NCBI GenBank assembly: GCA_951802195.1
Contig: OX637627.1
Span: 1 to 64,000, forward strand
Direction of reading: 5' to 3'
Source of the DNA: Tausonia pullulans
Lineage: Eukaryota; Basidiomycota; Tremellomycetes; Cystofilobasidiales; Mrakiaceae
Length of the DNA: 64,000 nucleotides
Below the pieces are notes generated by a model. That model was given only the letters and a program-made list of their open reading frames with translations, ran no database searches and had not been told where the DNA came from. How positions within the stretch are numbered: the stretch's first letter is position 1; every line of letters starts with the position of its first letter. Below are positions 20,749 to 30,837 of this stretch, piece by piece. The position numbers and the translations under genes were made by a program.

Positions 20749-23668
20749 GGAGAGAAGTTTGGGGGGTCTTTCTTGTCCGCCGGTGAATCCACAGCTGCTT
20801 TCCCTACTAGCTGCATGCTCCAGTTCCAACGTTATGATGGGGTGCTTCCTTAAGCTCGATATCGCCTGCTCGCCCTCACGGTCGCTGGGGTGTTCCCCAT
20901 CCCCTCTCACATCTCGACAGAGCCCTGGTCACTATCGCCTGCGGGCTCGTGCGAATCTGCGCCAGCCTGTTTTTGGTGTACCCGCGGCTCCGTCAGCTGG
21001 AGCCGGATGACGTTTATCATCGCCTTCGCCTCACTGGCGCCTCATCCCTCTGTTTCTCTTCTAAGAACAGGTCCGTTCTTATATCTCTTCTTGTCCTAGT
21101 GAGCTTTGACTGACTTCTTAATCTTGATTTAAAAACAGACCACAATCTCAACGATTACGTCCCTTTGAACGTCATTGCATTGCCCTCACTTGAGAAGGAG
21201 GTGGACGACCGCGTGGTCTTGGGCGCGCTTGAGTCACTCCTCACTGGAGGATTACATCACCTGTCCTTTCCTTGTTCCGATCGATGATCCTCGACTTACT
21301 CCGACGTACGATTTCAGTCGACACAAGCCTTGTAGTTTTAGTAGGCGCGTCCAGTAGGGAACGAAGTACAGTTCGGATCCGAGGCCGGCCGTCGTCGGCG
21401 CACTGCTGCTGCTGCCTCAACTTGCGCCGAAATCTTTGCGCCTCCCCCAACAAGATGCGATTGATGCCTCGCCTCTCTTGCCCTTGAGAGCTCCCTAAAG
21501 ACCATGTTTTGAGCTGACTTGAAATTCATTGATCGTGCTCGCGTCCTGCCAGCGCAAAGACGACCACGAAGTGAACAAGAGCGTGGGTCACACGTGGAGC
21601 GAGAATGACAGGTCCGACGCACCCGCAGTCCCTTGGAGCCGCCAAGCACGACGTAGACGCACCCCTGGGCGGTGATGATGCTTACCGTGAAGGGTAGACA
21701 CTCGGCTTGACCAATTACGATTGAGTTGTACGGCACCTAGCCGATTGTGACGATAATCTCAGCCGTCTTGGCCACATTTGAGTGGTTCCTGCGGGATCCT
21801 CTGGGACAAGGAGACCGTAACAGCCTAGATCAAGGACAAAGTGCGATGCTTCAGGATTGGGTGGGAGGAATATAGAATGACGGATGAGAAGAAAAGGGGG
21901 GAACAAAGCGGTTGCTACTTCTTCCTCCAGCCCGTCAAGCCCTTCGTGACCAAATAGAATGAAAGTGGCTACTTATGGGACGTGCGAGCCATAATGAGAG
22001 AGTGAGCGAGCCCTTTCTATCTGCTGCAGGTATGGGTCGGTCGAGCTCAGATGTAGCAGAATGAATGATCCAACACAGAATTCGTGCCCAGACATCGTAC
22101 GCATGACCCCAGCCGGCCCCTCCAACGTGCTCCTGCCATCTTTGTTTAGGACAGGACATACATGACTAGATTACATGTATACTAATTGCTTGTTTATCAC
22201 ATAGTGGCCTGCCCGCCAACTCCTCAGACCGTGCTCGTCATCAAACTAGCCACTCATGGTTTTGGAAGGACACGCAATTCGCTTGTGGTCGTCTTTCTGT
22301 CGTTTCTGATCGCCTCACATGCCCCATGCAGCTTATGAACTGCCACGGGCTTCAAGTGGTATATAGTAAGAATTTGCAGAGAGCCCGCCGAACTCAACAT
22401 GAATAGCCTCCTTGCTGCTCGTATCCTTCTCCTTACCCAATCTCTAGGGTCCCGGAGCCCCAGCTTTTATAGAATCCGGAGAAACACTACTCATCTCAGA
22501 ACCTCGGATCGTTCCGCGAAAAGTATTTATGCTATAGTTCAAGGACGAAGAGTCGCTGGCGTTTGTCTGCGGTTTGACGATGTTGCGCCAGGGCTGTTAT
22601 GGACTGTGAGTGGCCCCTGCCAACTGGGAGATGCGAGTTGCGGAGGTGACGATGAAAAGGGGAGAGTATCATACAAGAAGAGGGAACGTGAGGGGAGTAG
22701 GAGCGAGAGAGCCGATGAGATGTTGGTGTTAGAAGGCACTCGAGAGTTGACCTGTCTTTTTTGAGGTGAGCGTCAGATCTCGAATTAATCGACGCTGCAT
22801 ACCTCCAGACCCGACTGAACATTGCATCAACGCCTCGTTTTTCCTCGCTCTTTTTGTCGGTCCTCGGGCCAAGGGAGAACCAATGAAGAGAACCTAGAGG
22901 GAGACTTGGAGAGCTGAGGCATCAAAGTGGGCAGGGCGAATCCAACCCGGATCTCCTGCCAGGAACGTGACCTGCGCTCTTCTCGACGAGATCTGAACAT
23001 TATAAGCTTCATCCGAGCAAAACTCTGGCAGATGCGTAGGCGGCCAAGGAAAACAGGGAGGCCGAAGACTGACTACAGCTTCGGATGTAGGGCTAGAAAT
23101 TTTCCATCGCAGCACAAGTTGCAATCGGGCCCCAGAAGTCTGAATTAAAACTTGAGCAGATGTTACTAAAATTCGCTAAGATGGTAACATGTCGAGCCCT
23201 ATTTGTTGACATCAGGGCAGCGAGACTGCGCGTAGATGGCTAGGCAACTAAGGAGGGGAGGGGGGGGGGGGGGGGAACTGCTTTGAAAAAGCGAAGTCGG
23301 ACGGAGGCCGTCTGGTGTTGGGTCGTCCCTCGAATCGGAATTGAGTAGGACAGACCGCACTTCCCCGAGTCGCAGCAAGTGTTGTGGAACGAGTGACATG
23401 CATGGGCAGAACGAGAAAGTTGGCCGGAGACTGAAAGATATCTATGTTGATTGCCCTCCAAGGACCAAAGCGTCGATGACTTTGGAGACTCCAGAAATTA
23501 AAGGCGGGTACTTATGCCGAATCCCTCACCATCCTCACCCTTCGACAGTTTGCACTGTCTAATATGATCTTAGTTGCTCTTCTCGACGGTTACAGCATAA
23601 AGCTCAGAGAGGGGATGGACGTAGCCTTTCTCTGTAAAGAATGGTTCTGATCAAGTAAACGGCAGTGT
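20749..23668. other. Long interval without a recognisable gene
   Basis: About 2.9 kb. At 20880-21067 a + strand frame reads HLDRALVTIACGLVRICASL and YPRLRQLEPDDVYHRLRLTG, and 21143-21290 in another frame reads DDRVVLGALESLLTGG. Both look coding-like but no junction joins them and I cannot assign a family, so they may be remnants. A TATATAG at about 22360 precedes an ATG at 22399 that opens 121 codons of unknown character. A run of 16 G occupies 23260-23275. Base composition is lower in GC than the right half of the window. Confidence 0.4.
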
Positions 23669-24130
23669 TGTCAGGTTCTCGCGGGCTTGTCACCTCGGCT
23701 CTGCGCTTGCTTGGCCACTTCCGCGACTGCGCTCCGGCACTGACGACCATACATTTTCCTCAGCTTCTTCCTTGGTTGTTCAGCATTCCCTCTTCTTCTT
23801 CGTTTCCTTCTTTCGCCTCATCGTCCCACGCTCCTTGCTTCGTTAATCCCCCCGCCTCGCTTCATTCGTCGCCTGCCTACCTCCGCTCTTTTGTTCTCTC
23901 ACCCTTCTCATCTCCTCCATTCTTCTCACCCCTCATAAAACGCTCAGTTCATCGTACACCGTTGTTCTGCGCTCTAACCATCCCTTGGACTCGACTAACC
24001 TGGCCAAGACCCCGATGCGAGCCTGTACTACCTCCACCCTGTCAATCCCACTCCTCCGCCGAAGTCCCCTCTTCTCTACCGTCCTCCTCAACCTTCGGTC
24101 CTTAAGTAAGCCAATATCCTATCATCGCCA
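23669..24130 (+). repeat. Dispersed repeat, copy E
   Basis: Starts TGTCAGGTTCTCGCGGG. It carries a longer pyrimidine-rich middle than the other copies, then the shared core CATAAAACGCTCAGTTCATC, TTGGACTCGACTAACCTGGC and ATGCGAGCCTGTACTACC. No hairpin is present. It ends within about 10 bp of the stop codon of the oppositely transcribed cdc14 gene (stop at 24139-24141), so it forms the immediate 3' flank of that gene and marks the border to the dense housekeeping region. Confidence 0.68.
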
Positions 24131-24138
24131 TCGTTCCT

Positions 24139-26499
24139 CTACCTCGTCCCAAGCGCCAGTCCTTCCCATCTGCCTGTAGCAAAACCCGAGCCGTCCAGAG
24201 CGCTCATCAGGCTTCCCACGTTGCCCATGTACTGCCCGAGAAGCTCCTTCTTCTCCTCCACGGATCGGGTGCTTGTCAAAGAGACCAAGGATGGTCGCGC
24301 TGGCCGGCGAGGAGAGGCGGTCGAGAAGGAGAGCTCGTCCGCCTTCGTCGGCTTGCCCGGCGTCAAGTGCAAGGGCCGCGTCGGCGATGGGTTCGGTGAG
24401 GGTTGGGGCCCGGTGGACGAGGCGGCAGAGAGAGCGGGCGAGGTGGCGACGATGGGGAGGAGCGGACTCGGCTGAAGCCCAGAGGAGGAGGTCGAGGAGG
24501 GGTTGCGCTGGCGATCCTCAGAGGACGAGGGCGACAGGGAAGGCTGAAGTCGGAAGGTAGGTGTCGACGTTTGCTGCTTGAGAGACCGCGCGCTGCTCGA
24601 CGTCGACGAGGAAGAGCCCGAGGTCGAGCGACCGGCCGACGAAGAGGAGGGCACAGGAGGGGGCAGCATAAGCCCGCTGGTTCGCCTCCGATGGTTCAAC
24701 TCCTCTTCGGACGCCGCAATGGACGATGGCGTTGCAAAGAGCATTTTGCGCGCCGGGTCGCTTGAGTCAGGCTCGTCGTCGTCGCCTTGGAGGCGATGCC
24801 GGCTCGGAGTCCGATCCGATCGTGCAGGCGTCTTCTCCGGCCGGTGCTTAGGCGTTTCCGGGACGAACGACTCGAGGCGGGGCACGCCAGCGTTGATACC
24901 GGGTGCTAACGGACGCAAGGGGCGCGAGGCGGGTGCGGAGGAAGAGGAGGAAGAGGAGGGCGTGGCGCAGAGGGAGGTGGCACGCGAAGGTCCCAAGGGA
25001 ACCGATGAGACAGGGGGAGGATGGGAGTGGGAGATGCCGAGTCCGTGGGCCTGGTGCTTCGACGGCGTCCGGCTCGCGCCTGGAGAAGCTGGGAAGCGGC
25101 GCCGAGCGGGACTCGAGGCAGGAATGGCGCTCTCGGGCTCGTAGTGAGAGGAGGCCGCCGACGCGAGCTCGTCGCTGGGCGCTCTCGGCGATGAGACGCC
25201 GACGCCGCTCGTCGAGATACCGAGTCCGAGGGACGCGCGCGATTGAGATTGGCCTGAAGGCAGCCTGTCACCGCCCACGAGCGACAGGCGGCGAGACGGA
25301 CGGGTCGAGGAAGCCGCGGTGTCCTCGTCTGCAGGAGAAGATACCACCAAAGGCGTCCCTCGAGCGCGGCCGAGACTACTGTCGCGTTGATGGGAGGAGG
25401 CTGATGCCGAGGGCAAGGGGGTCGATGCCGAGGACGAGGCAGCCGGCCGGAGAGTTTCATCCCGCTCTGGGAGGAGGTAGAAGAAGAGAAACTCCAAGCA
25501 CTTGACGCTGACGAGTGATGAGGCGGCAGACAGGTCAGGGACGCGCCAAACCCCAAAGAGAAAGAACGCACCGAACATCCTTCCGCACGCCCTTCGTCTT
25601 GAGCACCTTCATGACAGCCTCCAGCCCGCCGGCGTCTTCGAACACCCGCAGGTTCGCCGGCGAGTCCGCCAGCGCGCAGAAGAGCGTGTCGAGGAGCGTC
25701 GCAGCGAGCGAAGGGTGCTCCTGGCCGGACGATGAGCTCGAGGCATCGAGGGCTGATGGATCCGCTGGAAGATGGCGGGTCAGGAGGAAGAGGTCGATGA
25801 TGACCTGCGAGCGACGAGCGGGCAGCATGTGAGTGAGCAAGAGGACGGACGCGACGCGACGTGGCTCCCACGCGACCAGCACCGACCTCGACCGAAGACC
25901 GCCGACCGACAGCCTCTCGGCTGTGCGGATGGATGAGGGCAAGGCCCTGTATGACCTGGAGCGTCTTGTGGGCCTCATTGACGAGAGGACGGATCGTCTC
26001 GGAGGACGCTGGGGGAAGCACGTGACCGGGAGAGCCAGGTCAGCGAACGCACGCCTCGACGACCCCCGACCGTGGACCGCACCCGTTTGGACGAGCTGGG
26101 CATGGATCGAGTCGAGCAGCCGAGCCAGGAGAGGCAGCAGCCTGGCCAAGACTAGGGAGGGGGGGGGCGGGCACCATCAGCCGAGGCAGGATCGATCAAC
26201 AGAGGGCGCCGACAACAAACCGTTGGCGTCGGGCTCCTGCTGGAGGGCGAGAAAGACGGCCAGCACACGGTGCCTCTCCCGGCCCTCGGCCGGAGACTCC
26301 GTGTCCTTGGGGATGCAGAGGGTGGCGAGCAAGCCGTCGAGGGCGGTGAGGGCCCGAAGGCGGCGGCCTGGCGACGAGCGAAGGGAGGCGAGCTGGGCGG
26401 CTGTCAGGCACGGGCTCGGTCACGGCCAGCGCCTGGCGGGGGTCGCGTCGCACGTACATCCTCGAGGATGGGCCCGAGAAAGGCCGGAAGGTCGCTCAT
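24139..26499 (-). CDS. cdc14: Cdc14 family, septation initiation network component
   Basis: Fission-yeast Cdc14 (not the phosphatase of that name) binds the Sid1 kinase at spindle poles to start septation. Exon 1 reads MSDLPAFLGPILED; after introns the conserved chain is LRALTALDGLLATLCIPKD, RVLAVFLALQQEPDAN, LARLLPLLARLLDSIHAQLV, VNEAHKTLQVIQGLALIHPH, VIIDLFLLTRHL, TLFCALADSPANLRVFEDAG, GLEAVMKVLKTKGVRKDVR and VKCLEFLFFYLLPERDETL. Every intron is phase-consistent; one (about 25798-25878) separates SSVEV from the helix IIDLF. After the domain comes a long Ser/Pro/Arg-rich tail, with SVEEKKELLGQYMGNVGSLM near the end, giving about 670 residues. Many potential phosphorylation sites are visible. 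Its stop abuts repeat copy E. Confidence 0.88.
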
Positions 26500-26740
26500 G
26501 AAGCACGCAGCCAGATGTTGATGGTTGCGTCCGTGGATGCGTGCTGACCGCCGACGCGCTGCCGGACGGTGCCGGACGACGCCGGCGCCTGCGCCCGTCC
26601 CGTCCCGTCTGCGCCCGGCCGGCGACGTGCCCGTGGCGCAGCGGCAGGCGCGGGCGGGAGACGGCGAGCGAACATGATGCGATAGCGCCGGGGAGCCGCC
26701 AGCCAGGCCGCAACGTCCAGCAACCGTCCCCAGACCCGCC
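26500..26740. promoter_or_regulatory. Divergent promoter: cdc14 / zinc-cluster-like gene
   Basis: 241 bp, very GC-rich, between the cdc14 start (26499, minus) and the ATG at 26741 (plus). No TATA box is seen. Confidence 0.35.
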
Positions 26741-28056
26741 ATGGCCGACCCCCGGCACACACCTCCCCCAGCAGCCGACAGCCCCCCCCACCGCGCCAGG
26801 CCGGGAGACTCCCCGGCGTCCACGCCGACCCAGCGCCGCTGGCCGCCCTCGTCGAGCGGCAGCCGCGACAGCGACGAGAGCACCGGCTTCGCCGGCTGGA
26901 CTGGCCTTCCCTCGCCTGCCGCGTCGTCCGGGCCCTCCCTCTCGAGCGCAGGGAGCAGCTACGGGCGCGACGCCGGCGCCGCCGCCGCTGGGCTGGTCGT
27001 CGAGGTGGGTCCGGCGCGGGGCTTGGGCGTGCATCCTCCGCCCGTCTGTCCGTCCCGGGAGGAGACATGTTGACCGGCCGGTCTCTCCAGGGCCCAAGCT
27101 GCCAGTTTGGCTTCCGGTCGCCGCTGCCGCCGATACCTCAAGGCGCGTTGAGCTGGCTGGGGTCTCTTCCGGGTGGATTGGTCTTGCTGACGCCAAGGCC
27201 CTATGCTCGCCTGGTCGCCCTCTCTCTCCTACGTTCCTTCCTCGTGCCCCTCCCGTTCCCTTGCTTCGCCTCGTCCGTCCGCCTCCTCCCGCAGGCCTGG
27301 GAGCGTTCTCCCCAGCGAGAGGCACCCAGTCCCACGCCGGCGCCGCCGCGTGCTACACGCCCGTCTCGCCGGCGCCGCCCGTGTTCCCAAACTGGGCGTA
27401 CACCATGACGCAGGTGATCCCCGAGATCCCCAGACCCGAACCCGCCTTCGTCGTCTCGTCCGCCTCCACATCCAGGGCGTCGCTCGCATCCATGGCGAGG
27501 GACCCCACGAGGATCACCCAGATCTCTCCGTGCGTAATATATTGCCCTCCCCCACCCCCCATCTCTTTCCCTCCCTCTCTTGGGCTCCCATTTCTCTTTG
27601 TCGTCCAATGCGCCTCCCTCCCACCCCTCACAAAGCTGAGAGATCCTTCCACTGCCGGCTCCGGATCTAGCTGGGACAGTTCGTCTCCGATGCGATCGGC
27701 GAGCTGCAAGCGCTGCAGTGGTGAGGGCAGGGCCAGTCACCCTGGGCTCCGCGGATCGTTCGGTCGCTGACCCCTCCTCGCCCGCCCGTCATGCCCGGCA
27801 CACCAGAGCACGATGTCGAGTGCGCCTGGTGAGGGGCCGGCCTCCTTGACATCCTGGTGTGTGTCGCTCGCTGACGACTCTTGGCCATTTTCTAGGCCTG
27901 GCGAAGCGGGCGTCGGAGCCTGCTCCAACTGGTGAGAGAGAGATGTCTCTCTCCTCTCGTCCCCTGTTTCTTCACCTTTGACAGTTGTCTTCTAGCTTCT
28001 TCTCATACACCCTCTGTGAGGTCCTCCCACCGGAACGCTCGGCCATCGCCGGGGAT
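26741..28056 (+). CDS. Probable zinc-cluster (cysteine-rich) protein, 3' end lost in assembly gap
   Basis: ATG 26741 opens a Pro/Ser-rich exon (MADPRHTPPPAADSPPH...). A second block (about 27300-27527) reads VFPNWAYTMTQVIPEIPRPE and STSRASLASMARDPTRITQI, with strong G/C at third codon positions. A third exon (about 27641-27720) ends SASCKRCS and joins small exons reading EHDVECAWP and GEAGVGACSNC through good GT/AG introns. CKRCSEHDVECAW resembles the second half of a Zn2Cys6 cluster, but more Cys follow (ACSNC), so the exact class is unclear. The first junction (about 27000-27299) is uncertain. The gene then enters the N run. The antisense strand also has long open frames here because of high GC. 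Confidence 0.4.
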
Positions 28057-28256
28057 NNNNNNNNNNNNNNNNNNNNNNNNNNNNNNNNNNNNNNNNNNNN
28101 NNNNNNNNNNNNNNNNNNNNNNNNNNNNNNNNNNNNNNNNNNNNNNNNNNNNNNNNNNNNNNNNNNNNNNNNNNNNNNNNNNNNNNNNNNNNNNNNNNNN
28201 NNNNNNNNNNNNNNNNNNNNNNNNNNNNNNNNNNNNNNNNNNNNNNNNNNNNNNNN
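28057..28256. other. Assembly gap (200 N)
   Basis: Exactly 200 N, a round number, so the true length is probably unknown. It removes the 3' part of the preceding cysteine-rich gene and the 5' part of the acyltransferase gene. Both flanks are GA/CT-rich low-complexity sequence, which may explain the break. Confidence 0.98.
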
Positions 28257-28403
28257 GGGAGAGGCCGGCCGTAGAGAGATGACAGAGAGAGAAAGAGAAT
28301 GCGCCGGGGGGAGTGGGCCCTCTCCTCTCTGAGAAGCATCCGGGCGGTTCTCCACCTCTAGCGCAGAACGCCGGCTAACGCGCCCCGACTTGGATGCTTG
28401 CCA

Positions 28404-29442
28404 GCTTCCTCGACATTCTCTACCTTGGCTGCATATTCCCCAAGCGGGCTTCCATTATGGCCAAGAAGGAGCTCTCGTTCACCCCTTTCCTTGGCTGGTG
28501 GAGTGCGTCTCCTTTCATTGTCGCGTCATCCCTCCACCCTGTTACACGTGATTGACCGCGGCTTCGCCCCCTACGTTCTCATAGTGTCCATCTCGGGCGC
28601 CATCTGGATCGACCGTAAACGCAGCAAGTCGGCGGTCAAGGTCATGGGCCAGGCTGGAAAGGACATGAAGAAGAAGGGCGTGAGTTGCCGTCGTCTGTTC
28701 TTTGGTCTCCGACCTATCCTCACCCTCCGTCTCCAACCTAGATGTCCGTCTTCGTCTTCCCCGAGGGCACCCGGTCAAACACCCCCGAGCACTCACTCCT
28801 CCCCTTCAAGAAGGGTGCGTTCCACCTTGCCATCGAGACCCAGGCACCCATTATCCCGATCGTTGTCGAGAACTACAACCGGCTATTCGACGGCAAGACG
28901 CGTCTCGACGGCGGCGTCATCCGCATCCGGGGTGAGAGTTTGGTCCCTCTCTCCTCTCTGGTGCTCTCTCTGACCATATCCCACCTCCAGTCCTCCCGCC
29001 GATACCTACCAACACGCTCACCGCCACGGACGCCACCGACCTCACTGAGAAGACGCGGGCCCTTATGCTCCACACCCTCCAGGAGATCTCGGCCCCCCGG
29101 ACTTCTGCTGTTGCTGCTTCCTCCCCCTCCCCCTCCTCCTCCTCTGCCTCTACCTCTTCTGCCGCTGTTACCCTTCCTACTCCCTCGTCGCCGGAGGTTC
29201 AGCCCCTCCTCAAGGACGCGTTGTCGTCCATCACCAGCACTACCCCGGGCGCTGCCAACTCGTACGGCGCGACCACCTCGGCGGCCTCATCGTCCGCTGC
29301 TGTTTCAACGACCGAGCGCCGTCAGGGGACAGCCTCGCTTGATGGCGCTGAGGCCGGTGAGGTCTTCGGTAAGGGCGCAGTTCTTGGGTCGGGTATCGCC
29401 GACAAAGTCGCGTCGGCCACACCGACCGACCAGAGCGATTAA
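28404..29442 (+). CDS. 1-acyl-sn-glycerol-3-phosphate acyltransferase (5' partial)
   Basis: Makes phosphatidic acid from lysophosphatidic acid at the ER membrane or lipid droplets (Slc1/AGPAT type). Visible: FLDILYLGCIFPKRASIMAK followed by KELSFTPFLGWW, then across an intron SGAIWIDRKRSKSAVKVM, then MSVFVFPEGTRSN (the FPEGTR acyl-acceptor motif), LLPFKKGAFHLAIETQAPII and PIVVENYNRLFDGKTR. A Ser/Thr/Ala-rich tail of about 110 residues follows the catalytic domain. The catalytic NHxxxxD motif should straddle the exon junction at 28404: the Asp-containing FLD side is present, but the upstream exon with NH lies in or next to the N gap. The true start is therefore not visible. Confidence 0.85.
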
Positions 29443-29487
29443 GAGTGGGCACGTCGAGTTGGATAGAACCCGGGGGGACGGGATTGG

Positions 29488-29521
29488 AGAGAATGAGAGA
29501 GATAGAGAGAGAGAGAGAGAG
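29488..29521. repeat. GA-rich microsatellite
   Basis: An imperfect (GA)n tract in the 167-bp space between the stops of the acyltransferase and DUF4202 genes, which converge here. Confidence 0.8.
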
Positions 29522-29609
29522 CGGGATCCCTGGTGGGATTGCATGGCAATGTGTTCTTGGACATAGATAGACAAGGGGCGAGCTTTGGGAAGAACAGAGA
29601 CGTCCACGC

Positions 29610-30658
29610 TCAGGCGATCGCCTCCTGCATGATCTCCTGCAGAGCCACGGGTAGCGATGGGGCGATGCCGAGCGCAGCCTGCTGGCCCTCTGGGCTGAGC
29701 TTCTTCCACGTCCTGAAAGGCCAAGGCGGAAAGGAGAGGGTCAGCTCGAGCGCGCGCGCGCCGTTTGCGAGACACTTGGAAAAGGGAGAACGCACTTGCG
29801 CTAGTAGCAGAGATGGGTAGGATCCGAGATCAGCTGAAAAGCTTAGCCTCCACCAGATTTAGTGCCGGACTCACCAGGATATCGACCCACTTCTCCCTCT
29901 CCCACGCCTCGTTGACGCCGACGAACGCCAGCAGCTCCCTCTCTAGGAACACCAGAATCGCCGCGTCCTCCAGCGCCTGAGTCCCCTTCTCGACTCGCTC
30001 CCGTTTCTCCGGGTCTGCCGAGTTCTTGAGCGCCAGGTTCTCCTTCGCCACCCACCGCCGGACGGCGTCGGCCTCGTCCGCAGAGACTCTGGCTTGGAGG
30101 AGCAGCTCCCGGGCGTGGTCGGCCTGGATTGTGTAGAGATCCCTCCCTGGAGAAGCGAGACATCAGCTGTGTTGACACATGGAAGACAAACGGAATGGAC
30201 GCACGCCACTTGAGATAGCCGGCCTTGCCCTCAGGGTACGATGCGCGCGGTGTCGCGAACCGGTTGAGATGCTGGCATCGAGCGGCAAGAAGGAGAGCGG
30301 GACTAGGCTCGGCCGGAGAACTCAGCTTCTTGACCCTGATCAACAGAGACAGGGTTGAGAGGAGGGGGGCAGGCGAACGAATCAGAACAGGTGAGACGGA
30401 CAGCTCGAGTTAGCCAATGATGCGCGCCGGAAAGGCGAGATGCCACTCGTTTCGGACGGACCAGGCCTCCATGGCGTCGGCGTAGGAAAGCTCTTGCTAG
30501 CAAGCCCCAACAAATCTCCGATACGTTAGCTCTTTCGGCAGACCATGGTCCTCTCCGAGAAGCAGAGGAAACGGGCCTCGCACCGATTCTGGGTCGCGAG
30601 CGTGGACCTCGTCGACGAGTCTCCGGGCCTCGTTGTACGCCTCTGGGCTGGACGACAT
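29610..30658 (-). CDS. DUF4202 family protein
   Basis: A conserved family of unknown function. Exon 1 [20 protein letters not shown], then [12 protein letters not shown] joined to [95 protein letters not shown] and finally [20 protein letters not shown] followed by [14 protein letters not shown]. The RCQH and YP-x5-YLKWR blocks are the family hallmark and suggest a small HD-like or metal-binding helical fold, which is my inference. Four introns were placed by phase. Length about 240 residues fits the family. It is divergent to the MIP18 gene with about 180-200 bp between starts. Confidence 0.85.
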
Positions 30659-30837
30659 GGCAAGGGAATGAGTGTGCAAAGCTTTTGTATTGGTGATGAG
30701 GCGGGAAGAAGGGGGGGGGGAGGAGGGAGAAGAGACCCTGCGTCTCCGTCGTCTAGCTCGCCATCCCACCGCACTGACCTGAGGCAGCAGAGACGGACGC
30801 AGACGACCGAACGACGCCTCCACTCAGCTCTGTCTTC

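Noticed and set aside
22399-22764. 121-codon + strand frame behind a TATA-like site
   Set aside because: The N-terminus is hydrophobic and the TATATAG is suggestive, but the rest shows no domain and no coding-like codon pattern, so it is not listed as a gene.
330-24130. Dispersed repeats as solo LTRs
   Set aside because: They begin with TG but I could not find a consistent CA end, primer-binding site, target-site duplication or any retroelement protein, so they are left unclassified.
24906-26021. Alternative minus-strand 371-codon frame within cdc14
   Set aside because: Only its first segment (LVNEAHKTLQVIQGLALIHP) is genuine exon; the rest is intron and shadow frame once the conserved domain is spliced.
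26404-27770. Very long overlapping open frames on both strands (up to about 400 codons)
   Set aside because: High GC removes stop codons in all frames; the frames lack domains, and only the parts with splice-consistent cysteine motifs or the cdc14 first exon are supported.
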